Shown: positions 18,677-30,800 of the stretch, piece after piece
How positions within the stretch are numbered: the first letter of the stretch is position 1
Layout of the letters: every line of letters begins with the position of its first letter
Assembly: GCA_030248215.1 (NCBI GenBank)
Contig: JASANG010000463.1
Span: forward strand, 186,001 to 250,000
Length of the DNA: 64,000 nucleotides
Direction: 5' to 3'
Origin: Enoplolaimus lenunculus
Taxonomy: Eukaryota; Nematoda; Enoplea; Enoplida; Thoracostomopsidae
Position numbers and translations under genes: made by a program
Notes under the pieces: model-generated
What the model was told of the DNA's origin: nothing
Seen by the model: only the letters and a program-made list of their open reading frames with translations
Databases searched by the model: none

Positions 18677-19751
18677 ATGAACATTTTTACTGACCTATTG
18701 ACCTTTCGACACTGTAATTTCGAAAATTTTCTCATTTTTCGTTTCCAATTCCGGGAAAAAGAATCGAAATATACAATTTTAAGATTTCGTATTTTTTCAT
18801 TTATAGGGAAATCATCGCAAAATGGCTTAAAATAAGTTTTGAGCTAAATTCCTATTATGAGTTGGACATAAAATTTCCAAATGGACAAAGGAAATTGAAT
18901 TTAAGATTTTTTCCATTTCTCATTTGCGTTTAGTTGGACCCAACAATTTTCTTATTTATATTGTTTCTTTTGTGCAGAACTGACCCAATTTTGTTAATTG
19001 CGATGTCCCTTAGCGTTAATATTTTTTTGGATTAAATAAAGCTAATACAAGTTGTATAAGCCTCTGTTAAAGGTCATTCTTTTGTTTAGGTCTCTTTTAT
19101 GGAATGTAATCAGAAGGTTGCAACCGAGGTAAAAAGTACCGGAGCCAGAACCGTAGGCCTACGAAACTTGTCGGAACCGAAGATGAGGCGAAATAAAGTA
19201 GTTTAAACGATGTTTAATCTAATTTTGACAAATATCTATAAAATATTGTCTAAAATTTAGGCTTTTTTATGACAGAAAACGGATATTGAAGTATAAAAGT
19301 TTCAACGATGTTTTATTTTCTCTGTTAACAAAATTGAAGCTTGCAAATATTCACCGGGCTTTCTAACATTTTACAGAATAAATAGCGGATGCATGGAAAT
19401 GTTTAAGTTTTGCATGAATTTCGTTACTTATATTTCATAGTTTTTACCTACGGGTAAGAATCGCAGCTATATCTTAACGAAAAAAATCGTAAACATGGTA
19501 AAAGGATTGCATACATCAGAGAAGAAAAATCGTATCGGGAAAAAGGAACAAGACTTGAGACTACGTATTCAGGGGTAGTTTAATAACGCCCGACACAAAA
19601 TGAAACAAAGACATTTAAGTTAAAGTGGAATGGTTTAAATTCAGGTGAAACAAACAAAAAAGCTTGAAACAAAGACAAATACCACATTATTGAATATAGT
19701 TATTACAAACATTGGCATTAATTACAACTGAGCCACGTGCAGTTTTTGACC
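18677..19751. other. Intergenic, fragments of the CAGGGTGCAACCGG MITE family
   Basis: Around 19108-19200, GGTTGCAACCGAGGTAAAAAG and CCGGAGCCAGAACCG are a decayed left part of the hAT-like family (compare 3856-4217). The rest (18677-19100 and 19260-19750) is AT-rich without recognisable content. Confidence 0.45.
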
Positions 19752-20047
19752 AAGGTGCGACCGGATATCCCATCCGGTTTAATATCCATCAAAAAACGAT
19801 ATTCATATCCGATATATACCTACCGGATATCAAATATTTACGGTTGTGGTTCCGAATACAATGAAGCTGCTTTTGACAACTAAACACATTTAACATCTTG
19901 CTGCGATTATTTTTAAAGCAAGCAAATAGCTGTTAAGATTTCACCCACTAAAATAAAACAAAAGCTATAAGCTAACGATTAATTTATTCCGTAACCTTCA
20001 GTATCTCTAGCTCCGGTTGCGTTAACTTAACATCCGGTCGCACCCTT
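19752..20047. mobile_element. MITE with GGTGCGACCGGAT ends
   Basis: The left end AAGGTGCGACCGGATATCC and right end ACATCCGGTCGCACCCTT are inverted repeats. Internal GATATCCGATATACC-type strings repeat. A single right-end-like remnant (GGTCGCACCCTGCC) lies near 62960. It is probably related to the CAGGGTGCAACCGG family by its ends, but the interior differs. Confidence 0.6.
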
Positions 20048-20150
20048 AACCGGGTATATATTATATCACAGAAAGAATCTCACTCGACAGAAATAACACA
20101 CAACACCCATGAACAATGTTATGGAATGTGACCACACCACATACAAGTTA

Positions 20151-21000
20151 ACCAGTCGTAGTGGGACTACACATATTGAGCGATGTTAAGTTTACTTACT
20201 GCCAATATGCTCAAATGCAATAATGGGAATAGTTAATATGATAATTAGCGAGTATCCTACTAAGTTGGAAATATAAAAAGTTTTGAACGGAATATTTGAG
20301 TTTTTCTAATCCAGAAAGTCTACGGAACATTGTGTTATGCACCGACAAAGCCCAACACTTAAAATGTAATGGAATCAAATGCTATAATTGGCATAGGTAA
20401 TATGCAAACTAACCTGCACCTACGTAACTTTTAAGTGGTCCAATTTCTAAATGCTATATTTAACTTTATCCTCACACCCAAAAATTCTAAAGCCAACAGC
20501 ACACAAGCGCCTATAAAAATAACATTCCGAACTCAACACTGTGATACTTGGCATAGTTAATATGCTAGTTACTTAGTAGCTAACAATTAATTTATACAAA
20601 TATTTTATTCAAATTTCTCATGTTCGAAACCGTATAGTACTGAAATCAATTCGCGTTTAACCCTAGCAATTAGAGAAATAATGTAAAAATTATAAATTAC
20701 AAGCTAATATACTGATTAGTAAGCCACTAGCTATTCCTTGATCTGTTTTGAAGGTTTATAAACAATTTATTCAGATTCATTGTACCCAAAAACTTTTTAG
20801 TACTTGTAATCCTAATAATTAGTGCAATAATGTAAAAAGTAGCAATATTAATTATAAAATAGCTAGTAAACGGCTTAGAATTTTAAAACACAAAAACACC
20901 CAAGAAAATTAGCTTTGAAACACAAAATTTATCAAAATCGGTTCAGCGATTTCTTAAATTCTCGGAGGACGCATAAATTTAGCCAAGAACCACAATTCGC
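20151..21000. repeat. ACCAGTCGTAGTGGGACTAC repeat family, copy 1 with internal subrepeats
   Basis: Starts ACCAGTCGTAGTGGGACTAC, followed by ATTGAGCGATG. Degenerate subunits combining GCTAATATGCAAATTAG-like and GGTTTATAAACAATTTATTC motifs occur around 20390-20420, 20570-20620 and 20700-20790. The terminal 20-mer begins copies at 22415 and, reversed, 62876. Read in reverse it ends in CTGGT after a small hairpin, which is reminiscent of Helitron 3' ends. Confidence 0.5.
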
Positions 21001-21131
21001 ACTAACCAAACATTACTCAATAACTAATAGTGAAGTAGTAATATAAGTATATCGCACGATCATAGGTCAAGTCGGTTTTACACCCAATTTAGTTTCAAAC
21101 TGATACAAAATCAAATTTTGTGTAGTGCAAT

Positions 21132-22999
21132 TTATTCGGTGAAAACATCTTTATCTCGATTCATTACATGGCAGATAAAGTCCACGCAAGCTCGACGATA
21201 TTCCTCCTGATGAAACATTAGATGTCCACAGTGGGGCGAGTCCTGCCAACGTTGGGTCCAAACTTCAATACCCAAATTTCGACGGGTAACTATGTAGTCT
21301 TCTATTGATTTCGCTGAACAAATTGTATCAGCTGCTGAGTATAACACAAGTTCAGGACGCTTGATATTCGTCGAATATTTAAGAATGTCTTGGTAATGGC
21401 AGTTACTCCAAGTTGACAATGGGTTTCCAAACCTAGACTTTATAGAATCAGTTTTAAAACACGACTCTCGAAGCATTTGTTTACAATCTGCCATGAAAAA
21501 CACCAACGTATAAAATATTCGAAACAACAATTTCATGCACCATGGTGCGCTTGATGACGACCAACGCACTTCACAATATGCCGCAGCCCGGTCACAGATC
21601 GTTGTTCGCGCGGGACAACTGTCAAAAACTATTCCACGGATATCTAACGCATAACTACGTTCAACATCCAAAGGCTTATTGGTAACGTCGCCTTCTTCAG
21701 CCACGATTTTGTTTGATCGAAATTGTTGCCAAGAGTTCAGCAAAACACATCCAGTGCCGCTGAACGCATGAATCACAATTGGATTTGTAGCAAAATCAAA
21801 CTGATCCACAATTTCGTCGAGTTCCTGTGACACTTTGGCAAAATTTTCAGCAATATTCCAGAATATGTACTGCGGAGGAACAATGCAGCGAACAGTCGTG
21901 CATCTAAAATAAAAAATAAAAATTTGTGATATTAGTTACTGGGGATCTCCCGGTGAACAATATTGCAATAACTTTCTACACATGTCTGGGTCACAACATG
22001 GAAGTATCAAGAAAATAACGCGTGACGCGATATGATAAAAACGGTACCGTGCTCCCAGGTACATGCTTACGCAACAGATACCTACATCAAATTCGTAGTT
22101 TAGTGTATTTTGCTACTCTTGGCTCCGGGACATCTCTATTAGTTACTAAGCAGTCGTCAGTTATGCTTGGGCTGCTCTTGACTACAGGCGTATAGGGTAA
22201 GCCAAACATCACTGTATATCTGTGGGAAATGCTAAACTTGCAACACGAAATGTGGTCCAAGAAGCAAATTTTTGTATGTTAAAATTAAAGGTTTTGCTCC
22301 TTGCGTACTACCTAGGCACGTATCTACTACCAAAATACTACCGGACATTCCGCATCTCCGCATATTTATCACTGAAATGAAAAGTACGTATTACGTAATA
22401 TAACTTTAATTTACCAGTCGTAGTGGGACTAGATGTATTGAGCGAAGCTCGAACACACGTAAGCAGTTAAGCTAATATGCAAATTAGTTATTACCTAACT
22501 ATTCGATAATCGGTTTTGAAGGTTTATAGACGATTTATTCAGATTCCTCGTACTGAAAAACACATCATTGCTGAAATTAGATTGCTTGTAACCCTTATAA
22601 TTAGTAAAATATTGCAAAACGCCTAATTTAAGTTTATCAATTATGCTTATATGCAAATTATATATTAGCTAACTACTCAATTATCGGTTTTAGACGTTTG
22701 TAAACAATTTATTCAAATTCCTCGCACCCAAAACATTGAGTAAACCTAAATAATTACGCTTCCGGATTTGGTTTAAGCATACATACAACTTTATTAAACA
22801 TAGGCTTGGGGACATATTGTCAAACACAAACTGATCAAATGTCATACCCTAAATTGGCATAGATTTCAGAGTATTTAGCAAGGTTTCTGTCTTTACAACC
22901 AGCCCAACCGAACAAAAACACAACAGGTTCGGCTCCAAATTCCCATAACGTAACTGATGGTTGTGGCGCCAAAGAGATATTATATTCAAAATCTTCCAT
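21132..22999 (-). CDS. TMEM53: TMEM53 (DUF829 family), two exons
   Basis: Exon 1 is 22848-22999 (start MEDFEYNISLAP) and exon 2 is 21132-21903. The donor is GTATGA and the acceptor ATTTTATTTTAG. The combined 924 bases give 307 residues plus stop, close to the vertebrate length of about 277. Diagnostic strings are FLFGWAGCKDRNLAKYSEIY in exon 1, continuing after the splice as CTTVRCIVPPQYIFW (family: RGCIVIRYTAPW), then VIHAFSGTGCVLLNSW at the alpha/beta-hydrolase elbow, FDSCPA, ELVLYSAADTI and SPHCGHLMFHQEEY. Ser, Asp and His of a hydrolase-like triad are therefore in place. Known members are nuclear-envelope or ER membrane proteins that modulate BMP-SMAD signalling in vertebrates; a catalytic substrate is not established. 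One hydrophobic stretch (LLFRIFYTLVFFM) fits membrane association. The stop codon overlaps an AATAAA signal. Confidence 0.93.
21935..22146. mobile_element. MITE with AGAGATGTCCCGG ends, in the TMEM53 intron
   Basis: The right end GGCTCCGGGACATCTCT and the left-end remnant GGGGATCTCCCGG are inverted. Internal CACAACATGGAAGTATCAA and TTTAGTGTATTTTGCT match the copy at 36166-36420. Confidence 0.5.
22415..22760. repeat. ACCAGTCGTAGTGGGACTA repeat family, copy 2
   Basis: Starts ACCAGTCGTAGTGGGACTA and contains ATTGAGCGAAGCTCG. Two subunits of TATGCAAATTA...ATTATCGGTTTT...AATTTATTCAAATTCCTCG follow at about 22475-22560 and 22645-22730. It lies inside the TMEM53 intron. Confidence 0.5.
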
Positions 23000-24106
23000 T
23001 GCTTCAAGTTAACATAAAAGTAATACTATATTATATACCTTTAATTTTTTGGCTAAAAGGTGTTAGGTACGTATAACAACACTGTTTTGCATTGCAACCT
23101 AATTAAAAAGAAATGATTTGGACATCACACTGTCGGGCATTGCACGTTGGAATACCCGAATACACAGCACATATATAAAAAATGACCGCGTAACACACAT
23201 TGCATAGTGGCTACGCAGCATACATCGTAGTACACTAGTAAACAACGTATATAATAGCTAGCAAAAGTAGTTGAAACAGTGCAGCAATAGCTTGGTTTGT
23301 AAGGCCGTTGGTTCAGTTAGCCGGTCAATTGTTTCAACTTCTTCGCACTAACATAACATTTACATACATTGCCCTTAAGACAGCACAATTGTACACACAC
23401 GTTTTAGTCGTATAATTGAAAAAAATAGAAGCCAAAAATCAGCTCAAAATTTATTTTAGACAACAATCTACGTCAAAAACGCTAATCCATGTATTCTAAT
23501 AATATATCATCTCTCATAATTTTTATCTAGTCATTATTTTCGAGTCAGGATGTTGGGTCGCGCCGCAGCGCACACTAACTGCCAAACTTCTATTCACCCG
23601 TCTTCCACATTCACTAGCTATGTATTACCTTGGCCTTTGTAAATATTAGCTTAGTCTCGGGTTTGTGTATAGGTTAAATTTTTTTAGAATCTGTTTTCAA
23701 GTAGAAATTTCGATGCGCAGCGTTAGCTAGGACGGCGCTTAGTACCGTCGTTCCTAATATTGCAGGGTTCATGGTGCACGATAATGTTTCCCGACCGCGC
23801 GCTATAAAAACAACATAAGAAGGGCGGACATTAATAAGCTTAAGCTATAGACTAATTTGTTGCTTTAGCGTTTAGGCTTAGGCTTTAGGTTTAGGCTTAG
23901 GTATAATCCCATTCTTAATACTGCTTTTTAGAAATCTTATATTGTTTACGCACAACCATGCTTTCTAGAAATCTTGTATTGTGTACGCACAACCATGCTA
24001 GCCACTATACAGCGGGAATTACTAAAACAAGTTAGCCAGTGTTCCTTTAGGGTGCTACAAAGTGGGAGACTTGTTAGTTCATTGAGATTAATTGGGGCTG
24101 GTTCTA
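23000..24106. other. Upstream region of TMEM53, no gene seen
   Basis: Divergent from TMEM53 toward the Gypsy element. Only a fragment of the TTAGGC-bearing MITE family (23815-23920, TTTAGGCTTAGGCTTTAGG) and a local tandem pair around 23935-24000 (TTTCTAGAAATCTTGTATTG, twice) stand out. Confidence 0.45.
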
Positions 24107-24266
24107 GGGCCTGTATTCTCAAATGTGTAACGCACTGATAAGTCAACACAGTTTTTTAATTTGATTTGTCCTCTTTCTGTGTGCGAATTTTTAGATCCGC
24201 AATTGCAGAGATGCGTCAGTTTGAAAAGCTATCGTTAACTAGTGGTAGATGATATGAGAATATTGG
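24107..24266. mobile_element. Partial MITE, GGGCC-TATTCTCAAATGTG family
   Basis: The left end AGGGCCTGTATTCTCAAATG is clear. The interior GTTAACTAGTGGTAGATGATATGAGAATATTGG resembles the right part of the copy at 3816-4403. It is truncated relative to 7451-7718. Confidence 0.55.
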
Positions 24267-24486
24267 TTTAGAGAGCCAACCTAGCTAGTGGATATATAGT
24301 CAGCTGTAAACAAAGGATATATAGTCAGCTGTAAACAAATTATAGCGTAGACTAAAAATGAATTATGGCTTGCTTGCGTTGCAACATAGGTCTGTGCTGA
24401 AACTTTAATGTTGTGTGGTCTTGTGCACAATGTTGGTGGTAGTGCGAAGTAGTTTGTGATAAGTTGGGTAGGCTAGGGTATGGCAG

Positions 24487-25484
24487 TGTCAGCTCTGGAC
24501 TTCGCTATTTGGCCCTGTTTGAGGCTAAAATATCCAAAAATTGTAGGTTTTTGACTCATGCAATTCTAAGTGATCTGATCCGGGTTAGTACGCTCTGGAG
24601 TGTTAACACCGAGTTTTGTAGGTTTAATACAAGTAACAGAACAAATAATACGGCAGCGTACACAACATAAACATCGGCGATGCCAATTTGACTCGCGAAA
24701 TCCGCAATTTTACGAAATTTCGGGACAACTCAAAACTATGTCAAAACCGGGTGAGAATCCAAATGTTACGTCAAATCCGGGTAGAAATAGTCCAAATCCA
24801 GTAATTTTACGGCAATTCTGCCCAAACGGAACCAATCGCAACGCACTCCACGCAATTATACCGATAATACAGAAGTTGCACTTTTTGCAACTAAATATGC
24901 GCAATTTTGCGTAAACACCGAGGCGTCGCTACAAAACAGTATTTTCCAGCCGCAAACTAACAATTTCGCTATTCCGAGGTCCTAAAGCCGTTATTCTGGC
25001 TGACGGATGGCTGTAAACTACAATTTGCACTCAATTCACTAAAATTCGTAATGCTCGTAATACTCGTAATATATGTCCGATAGAAAGATGTCCGAATGCG
25101 CACTAAAAACTAGCTAAGCCAATAGAATTATTATTTAGCCGGAAAAACTCAAGGGGTAGCTCGAAAAATTGGCAGAAATAAGTTGGGGAATTTTGGGGAG
25201 GTTTTTGGTAAATTTAAAGGTTTTGAATAGGAAAATAGAATGCGCGAGCAAAAATAACCCAGAATATAAGAAATAACGAATACAGGCACAATATAAGGCA
25301 AAATAACGGCACATTCATAAACTACTAAAATCGACTTAACTCAAACAAGTACAAAGCGACGGTAATGTCGCATAAAAGCGGGTTTGCAAGCATTAGAGGC
25401 CACGGGAGGACATAAACAGAGCCCGCGGCAATCGAGGGCGGGGGAACTGTGGTTGCAGGGCAACCACAGGACCCCTGCCCGACA
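24487..25484 (-). repeat. LTR (3' LTR in element orientation) of the Gypsy element
   Basis: Direct copy of 34643-35639. Near its right end (25447-25469) lies a perfect 10-bp hairpin, CTGTGGTTGC - AGG - GCAACCACAG, also present in the other LTR at 35602-35624. In element orientation this falls close to the start of the LTR. Confidence 0.92.
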
Positions 25485-26828
25485 ACCGGGGGACTCATTT
25501 TTATGCCGTCCCATGGCATAATGCTGCAAAAGAACGCTAAAACACATATTTTTACATCGAAATAACAGTAAAATACACAAAATTAAGGCGGTTATTTGGT
25601 GTTGAGCGTCATTTTGGAATGTTTTTAAAGCACAACATGGCGATTATTTGCATAAAATGTCTGTATCACTGCCAATAAACTCGTAATTATTCATGTTTTC
25701 AGCTCGTGACGTTGGCGATGGCGCAAAACAAGGTTAGTTTGGCAGGAAAAAAATGTCTTTGGCGGTTAAAAATAGAGTTAAAATGCACCAGAAAAGTCCT
25801 GAGATTCGGTTAAAATACAGTTTTGTAGACGTAAAAAGCACCAAAAATGACGATTTTAATGTAGAATACCCCATTTTGAAGCCTGACGACCCACATTAGA
25901 GGCCTGAAACCCTGATACCCAATACAGTTTGACAGTTATACTACTATTTGAGCACCTGATGACCCAATTTGAGTCCAAAATACCTGAATAATACCTTGAA
26001 TTCGAGTTGATGGTGCTATAAAAGGCGTAAATTTGCCTGAATACTTTAAGTTTTTAATGTTTTTTTTTCATTTCTTCTGATGTTGTATAACGTAACAGAC
26101 GGCCGTTTGCCTCCGATATAATGCGTCGATACCACAATAACGCGAATAGTTGACAAATAAATGCTGTTGAACAATGTAACAAATTGCGAATACAGTAATT
26201 ATAATGCAGTTGAACATACCGAACGTTTGAATACGAGTGTTAATAACACAAGTGACCATCATAAGTGACGAACAATAACGAACCATAATGCTGTTGACCA
26301 AATACTTTTAAACAACACAATAATTGTTGAATACAACGAATAATATGCTGTTGAACAGACCGAATCGTAACATGACCAGTAATAAGTGACAAAGAACATA
26401 CGTTGACATAGTCATTGACAGTAATACAGTACATAATGACGTTGAACATACCATACGCGAACCATAATGACGATAATGACGCTGAGAATCATGTGACGAT
26501 CATAACAATGGCATTGAACATAACATACGACATAATACACGACATAATAACACGATATAACAATATACAAGACGCAATTGAACACATTTACACATTATAC
26601 CCGCGAATACACGAAGCTGACGCTGTGAATCGAACAAAAGCGCAATTTATTGCTAAAAAACCGACCGAACCGGACCAAAGGAATGAATTTGAGCTATTGA
26701 AAAACGGCGAATTGTCGCCAGCGTGCGAATTTTGACAACAGGATTGAACGACGGTTGGCCCAATTTGAAATTTTGAACACCAATTGAATGTTTGATTGAC
26801 CTGAAACTTACCAATTTGCACGCGAAAA
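25485..26828. other. 3' untranslated interior of the Gypsy element with degenerate repeats
   Basis: Non-coding. Between about 26150 and 26520 the phrase AATGCTGTTGAAC or a close variant recurs roughly every 70-110 bases (also TGACGTTGAACATACC), suggesting an old tandem array. A palindrome AGGCGTAAATTTGCCT lies at 26023-26038, related to four more at 26912-27110. Confidence 0.5.
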
Positions 26829-27809
26829 CTACCTGAAATAGTGCGGAACGCATATGGTTATAACATACAGTTTATATAATACGATACATTGTGTGTGAGC
26901 GCTTATGTACTGGGCGTAAATTTGCCCTAAGTTTAGTGTGTTACATAGCACAGGGCGTAAATTTGCCCGACAACCGAAGTTAAACAAGAATCCAGGGCGT
27001 AACTTTGCCCGTCTAGCGCCGTAATAAGTCATAAATCGAGGTGCCGTCACAAATCGAGATTTTTCAAGTCCGTGAATGTGTAATATGTATGTTAGGGCGT
27101 AATTTAACCCATTAGTGAGATAAGTTTTTATTTTGTTATTCGTCATTGTTTGTAGTTGTTGGTTAACAAAATCACCGGGGAGCTTCTTCCTGGCTTTTTT
27201 CCTGAATACGTCGTAATGCATGATCCCTTCGATGTCACTATCGCGATTGTTAGTTCTGAAATTCAGCAATAAGACCTTGTATGGTTCTAACATATCGGCA
27301 TGTTTGCCGTTGACAACAAAACGCTGGCGCAATTTTTCTCGACCTAAAAAGTCTGGTATAGGGAATGTTGTATTTGCGTATTGAGCGGGATGATCCACTG
27401 GTATGGAAACAAACGAGAATTGGTTGAGCTGGGGTTGCATTTCACCGTTGGGTTGTTGTTCAGCGATGTCGATAACTACGTAATAACTCGCACCACTGAC
27501 GATTACACAAACGCTAACACAAACTGCAATATAGTAATATAGCGCAAACAACATAATAAACACGTTTTTAACAGGGGATAAGTACTGGGTTGGTCGAGGT
27601 TGAAAATGCTTATTTATGCGTCGTATTATCAAACATATGTGTTGTTGTATGCAACTTATAGCCAGATCTAATATTTCGCGTTTTGTGTGACATGGATTTT
27701 GGTTACAAAATGGATGTTTACTGAAAATTTTACTTGCGGTGTCGATGTTATAACCGCCGGTGATTTTGTTTTGAATCAAATTACTTTTAGTATTTCCCAT
27801 TACATGCAA
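26829..27809 (-). CDS. Accessory frame of the Gypsy element with a membrane segment
   Basis: A 326-codon frame between pol and the 3' LTR, the position where some Gypsy relatives carry an env-like or other extra gene. A hydrophobic stretch (VFIMLFALYYYIAVCVSVCV) near residue 90 could be a membrane anchor. A polar region follows, with FPIPDFLGREKLRQRFVVNG. No similarity to known envelope families is evident. The C-terminal part overlaps the GGGCGTAAATTTGCCC palindromes and is less likely to be constrained. Confidence 0.4.
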   Translation of the reverse strand: MHVMGNTKSNLIQNKITGGYNIDTASKIFSKHPFCNQNPCHTKREILDLAISCIQQHICLIIRRINKHFQPRPTQYLSPVKNVFIMLFALYYYIAVCVSVCVIVSGASYYVVIDIAEQQPNGEMQPQLNQFSFVSIPVDHPAQYANTTFPIPDFLGREKLRQRFVVNGKHADMLEPYKVLLLNFRTNNRDSDIEGIMHYDVFRKKARKKLPGDFVNQQLQTMTNNKIKTYLTNGLNYALTYILHIHGLEKSRFVTAPRFMTYYGARRAKLRPGFLFNFGCRANLRPVLCNTLNLGQIYAQYISAHTQCIVLYKLYVITICVPHYFR

Positions 27810-27896
27810 ACTGAATAAACTAAATTGTGTTAGTTGATAGCCTGTTATTTTAGCGTTAGCGGAGCAAAAGAATGTAAAAATGCTCCGGCCATATAG

Positions 27897-30800
27897 TCAT
27901 TGTTCTTCAACTAAACGTGTGTGACAGGTATTACAATACCATACCGCATGCGGCGGTTCCTCGTCTAAATTAACACAATCCATGTGATACCATTCCAAAC
28001 AATAGTCACATTGTATCCAAGTTCTATCAAAGCCTTTTTTAACTTCTGCATTAAAGCTACGATTGCAAACACCGCATAATGCGTCTAGCTCGTTTTGCTT
28101 AGCGCTAGCGTTAGCCTTATTGCCTCGCAGCTTACGTTCATAATTAGTATAATCCTCCGCGGTACCTGAAAAGAGTTTAAACTGCCGTTTATTATACCAC
28201 TTAGGTGGTCGATTAGGCGTTCCGACCGGAATTAACTTAATGTTAGGATCTTTAACTTCGACCACGCGATATAACCGTTCAAACTCTGGATGGAATTTGT
28301 TGGTAATACGTTTCGGATCTAACTTTTCGATCTTTTTCATAAGTACTAAATCGCCAACAGTAAACTTGCGAGTGCGCGCACGACGATCAAAATAAAATTT
28401 GTAACGCATTTGCGATTGCTCAATATGATACGCTGCTTCGCACCACGTACGTGTCATTTCTTCGAACAGTTTTGAAGCGTACGAATCTTGCGTAACTTGT
28501 GTTTGCAACGGATACATTTGATTGTCACCTGGTATATTTGGATCGCGACCATGTGTCATGAAAAACGGTGTTTCGCCTGTTGTTGCGTGTGGCGTAGTTC
28601 GATAAGCGAATAATGCGGCATTTAGAAGCGTATCCCAAGCCGCGTCATATTGTTCTGCCAGCGGTTTTAATATGCGTACCAACGTTTGGTTCCAGCGTTC
28701 GACGAGTCCGTTTGCTTGATGGTGATACGGAGCCGAATATGCAACTCGTGAACCTACTTCAAACATTTCTTGCTTATATAACTCCGAAATGAATGCTGAA
28801 CCCTGGTCAGATAAAATAATTCGCGGTACGCCGTGACGCGGTATCCATTCATTTAATATTATATTTATAACCGTAACTGCGGTTTGATCTGCTGTTGGAT
28901 ACGCTTCAGCCCATTTAGTAAAATAGTCAATGATACACAAGATATATTTGTTACCCGTTGGTGTTTCTGGTAACGGTCCGATAAAGTCAATGCCAACCAT
29001 GTGAAACGGATAGATTGGCTGAATTGGTTGTAAAGCATCTTTACGATTTGGTCCATGACGAAAACGTTGGCATGGTATACAGTGTTCGACAAAATCCGTG
29101 ATATCGCGCATGCAGTTGGGCCAGAAAAACTTACGAGTTAACTTACTAAATAACTTTTTGGCGCCAATATGCCCACCGTATTTAGTACTATGATATTGTT
29201 CTAATAATGGCAAACGGAATATTTCTGGCACAACTACTTGCAATTCGTCAAAATCAATTCTTGCCGGACGTGTTGGTTTCGCGATATGAAACAATACTTC
29301 GCTAAATATTACGTAATATGGTTCATGGTCAAGAATCCATCTACGTTCAGATCGCCCGATGCCTTCTGGCATTTCCTGTGTTTCTAAATACTGTATCAGT
29401 ACGCGTAACTTCGCGTCATTTCGCTGCGCTTCAACTAATTGCGCTTTCTCCCAGGGCGAATCTGTCGAATGATCTTCCATGAATACGTCCGGCACATATC
29501 GTCGTTCGTCATCAGCCGTGGTATCGTCAATTTCGATATTTGTTTGATCAGCGTCATTCTGCTGCGATGCATCAACTGTCACCTCATTACCTACCTCAGC
29601 GTCAGTTCGCTGCTGGCTATCTGCGAATGTAAATTGCTCAGGTGGTGGAGCTTGTACTTCACTTGGTGGCAGAGCAGCAGGAGCACGAACATAAGTATGA
29701 TCGCTTCGATGTACTGGAGCGATGTGTTTTGATATATATTTCTCACGTGCTTTGGCGATGCTTAGCGCTGCTGCTTTTACTTTAATTTCCATATCCAGTG
29801 GTTCGTCATTAATCTCGGTTGGCTCAGCTGGTAGTATTGGCGGCCGAGACAAAGCGTCAGCGTTTGCATGAGCTGAACCTTTACGATAGACGATCTCATA
29901 ATCATATTCCTGTATGCGTAGCGCAAACTTTGCTAAGCGTGTTGTTAATTGTGCTAAAGATCGTCGTTTATCAAGAATCTGTATTAGCGCCGAATGATCA
30001 GTAATTATAGTGGTATAATTGCCTAGCAGGTATGGTCTAAATTGTGTTAATGCTTTTACAACTGCTAAACATTCTTTCTCAGTAATAGCATATCGTGTCT
30101 CAGCATCAGTTAACTTACGACTACCGTAACAAATGACACGTTCTTTACCATCGTCAGATTTCTGCGCCAGGATATAACCGATACCAATGTCACTTGCATC
30201 TGTATATAGCGTAAACGGCTTACTGAAATTAGGATATGCTAAAACAGGCGCTTCAGTTAAATGATCTTTTAATCTATCAAATGCCTGTTGACATTCTAAT
30301 GACCAACGATCTTTTATCTGTACGTTCTTAATTCGACCGTGTGTTAACTCATACAACGGATTTGCAATCGAGCTATAAGAACGAATAAATTGTCGATAAT
30401 AACCGGTCAAACCTAAAAACGCACGCACTTCAGTTACTGTCTTAGGTACAGGACTATCACGAATAGCCTTAACTTTTTCTGGATTAGGTCGAATACCATC
30501 CTCTGAAATCTGATGTCCTAAAAACAATAACTTACTTTTAGCGAAGTCGCATTTACTTGGTTTGATCTTTAAACCAGCTTCGCGCAACCGTTGAAAGACT
30601 TGCGTGATGTCATACAGATGGTCCCAAAATCTACACGAATAGATGATGACATCGTCGAGGTAGCACAGACAAAATTCCATCAACATACCTGATAATACCA
30701 TCTGCATCATGCGTTGGAATGTTGCCGGCGCATTGCAATGACCGAAGGGCATAGACGTAAATTCGAATAACCCTTCATGGCAAATAAATGCCGTCTTTTC

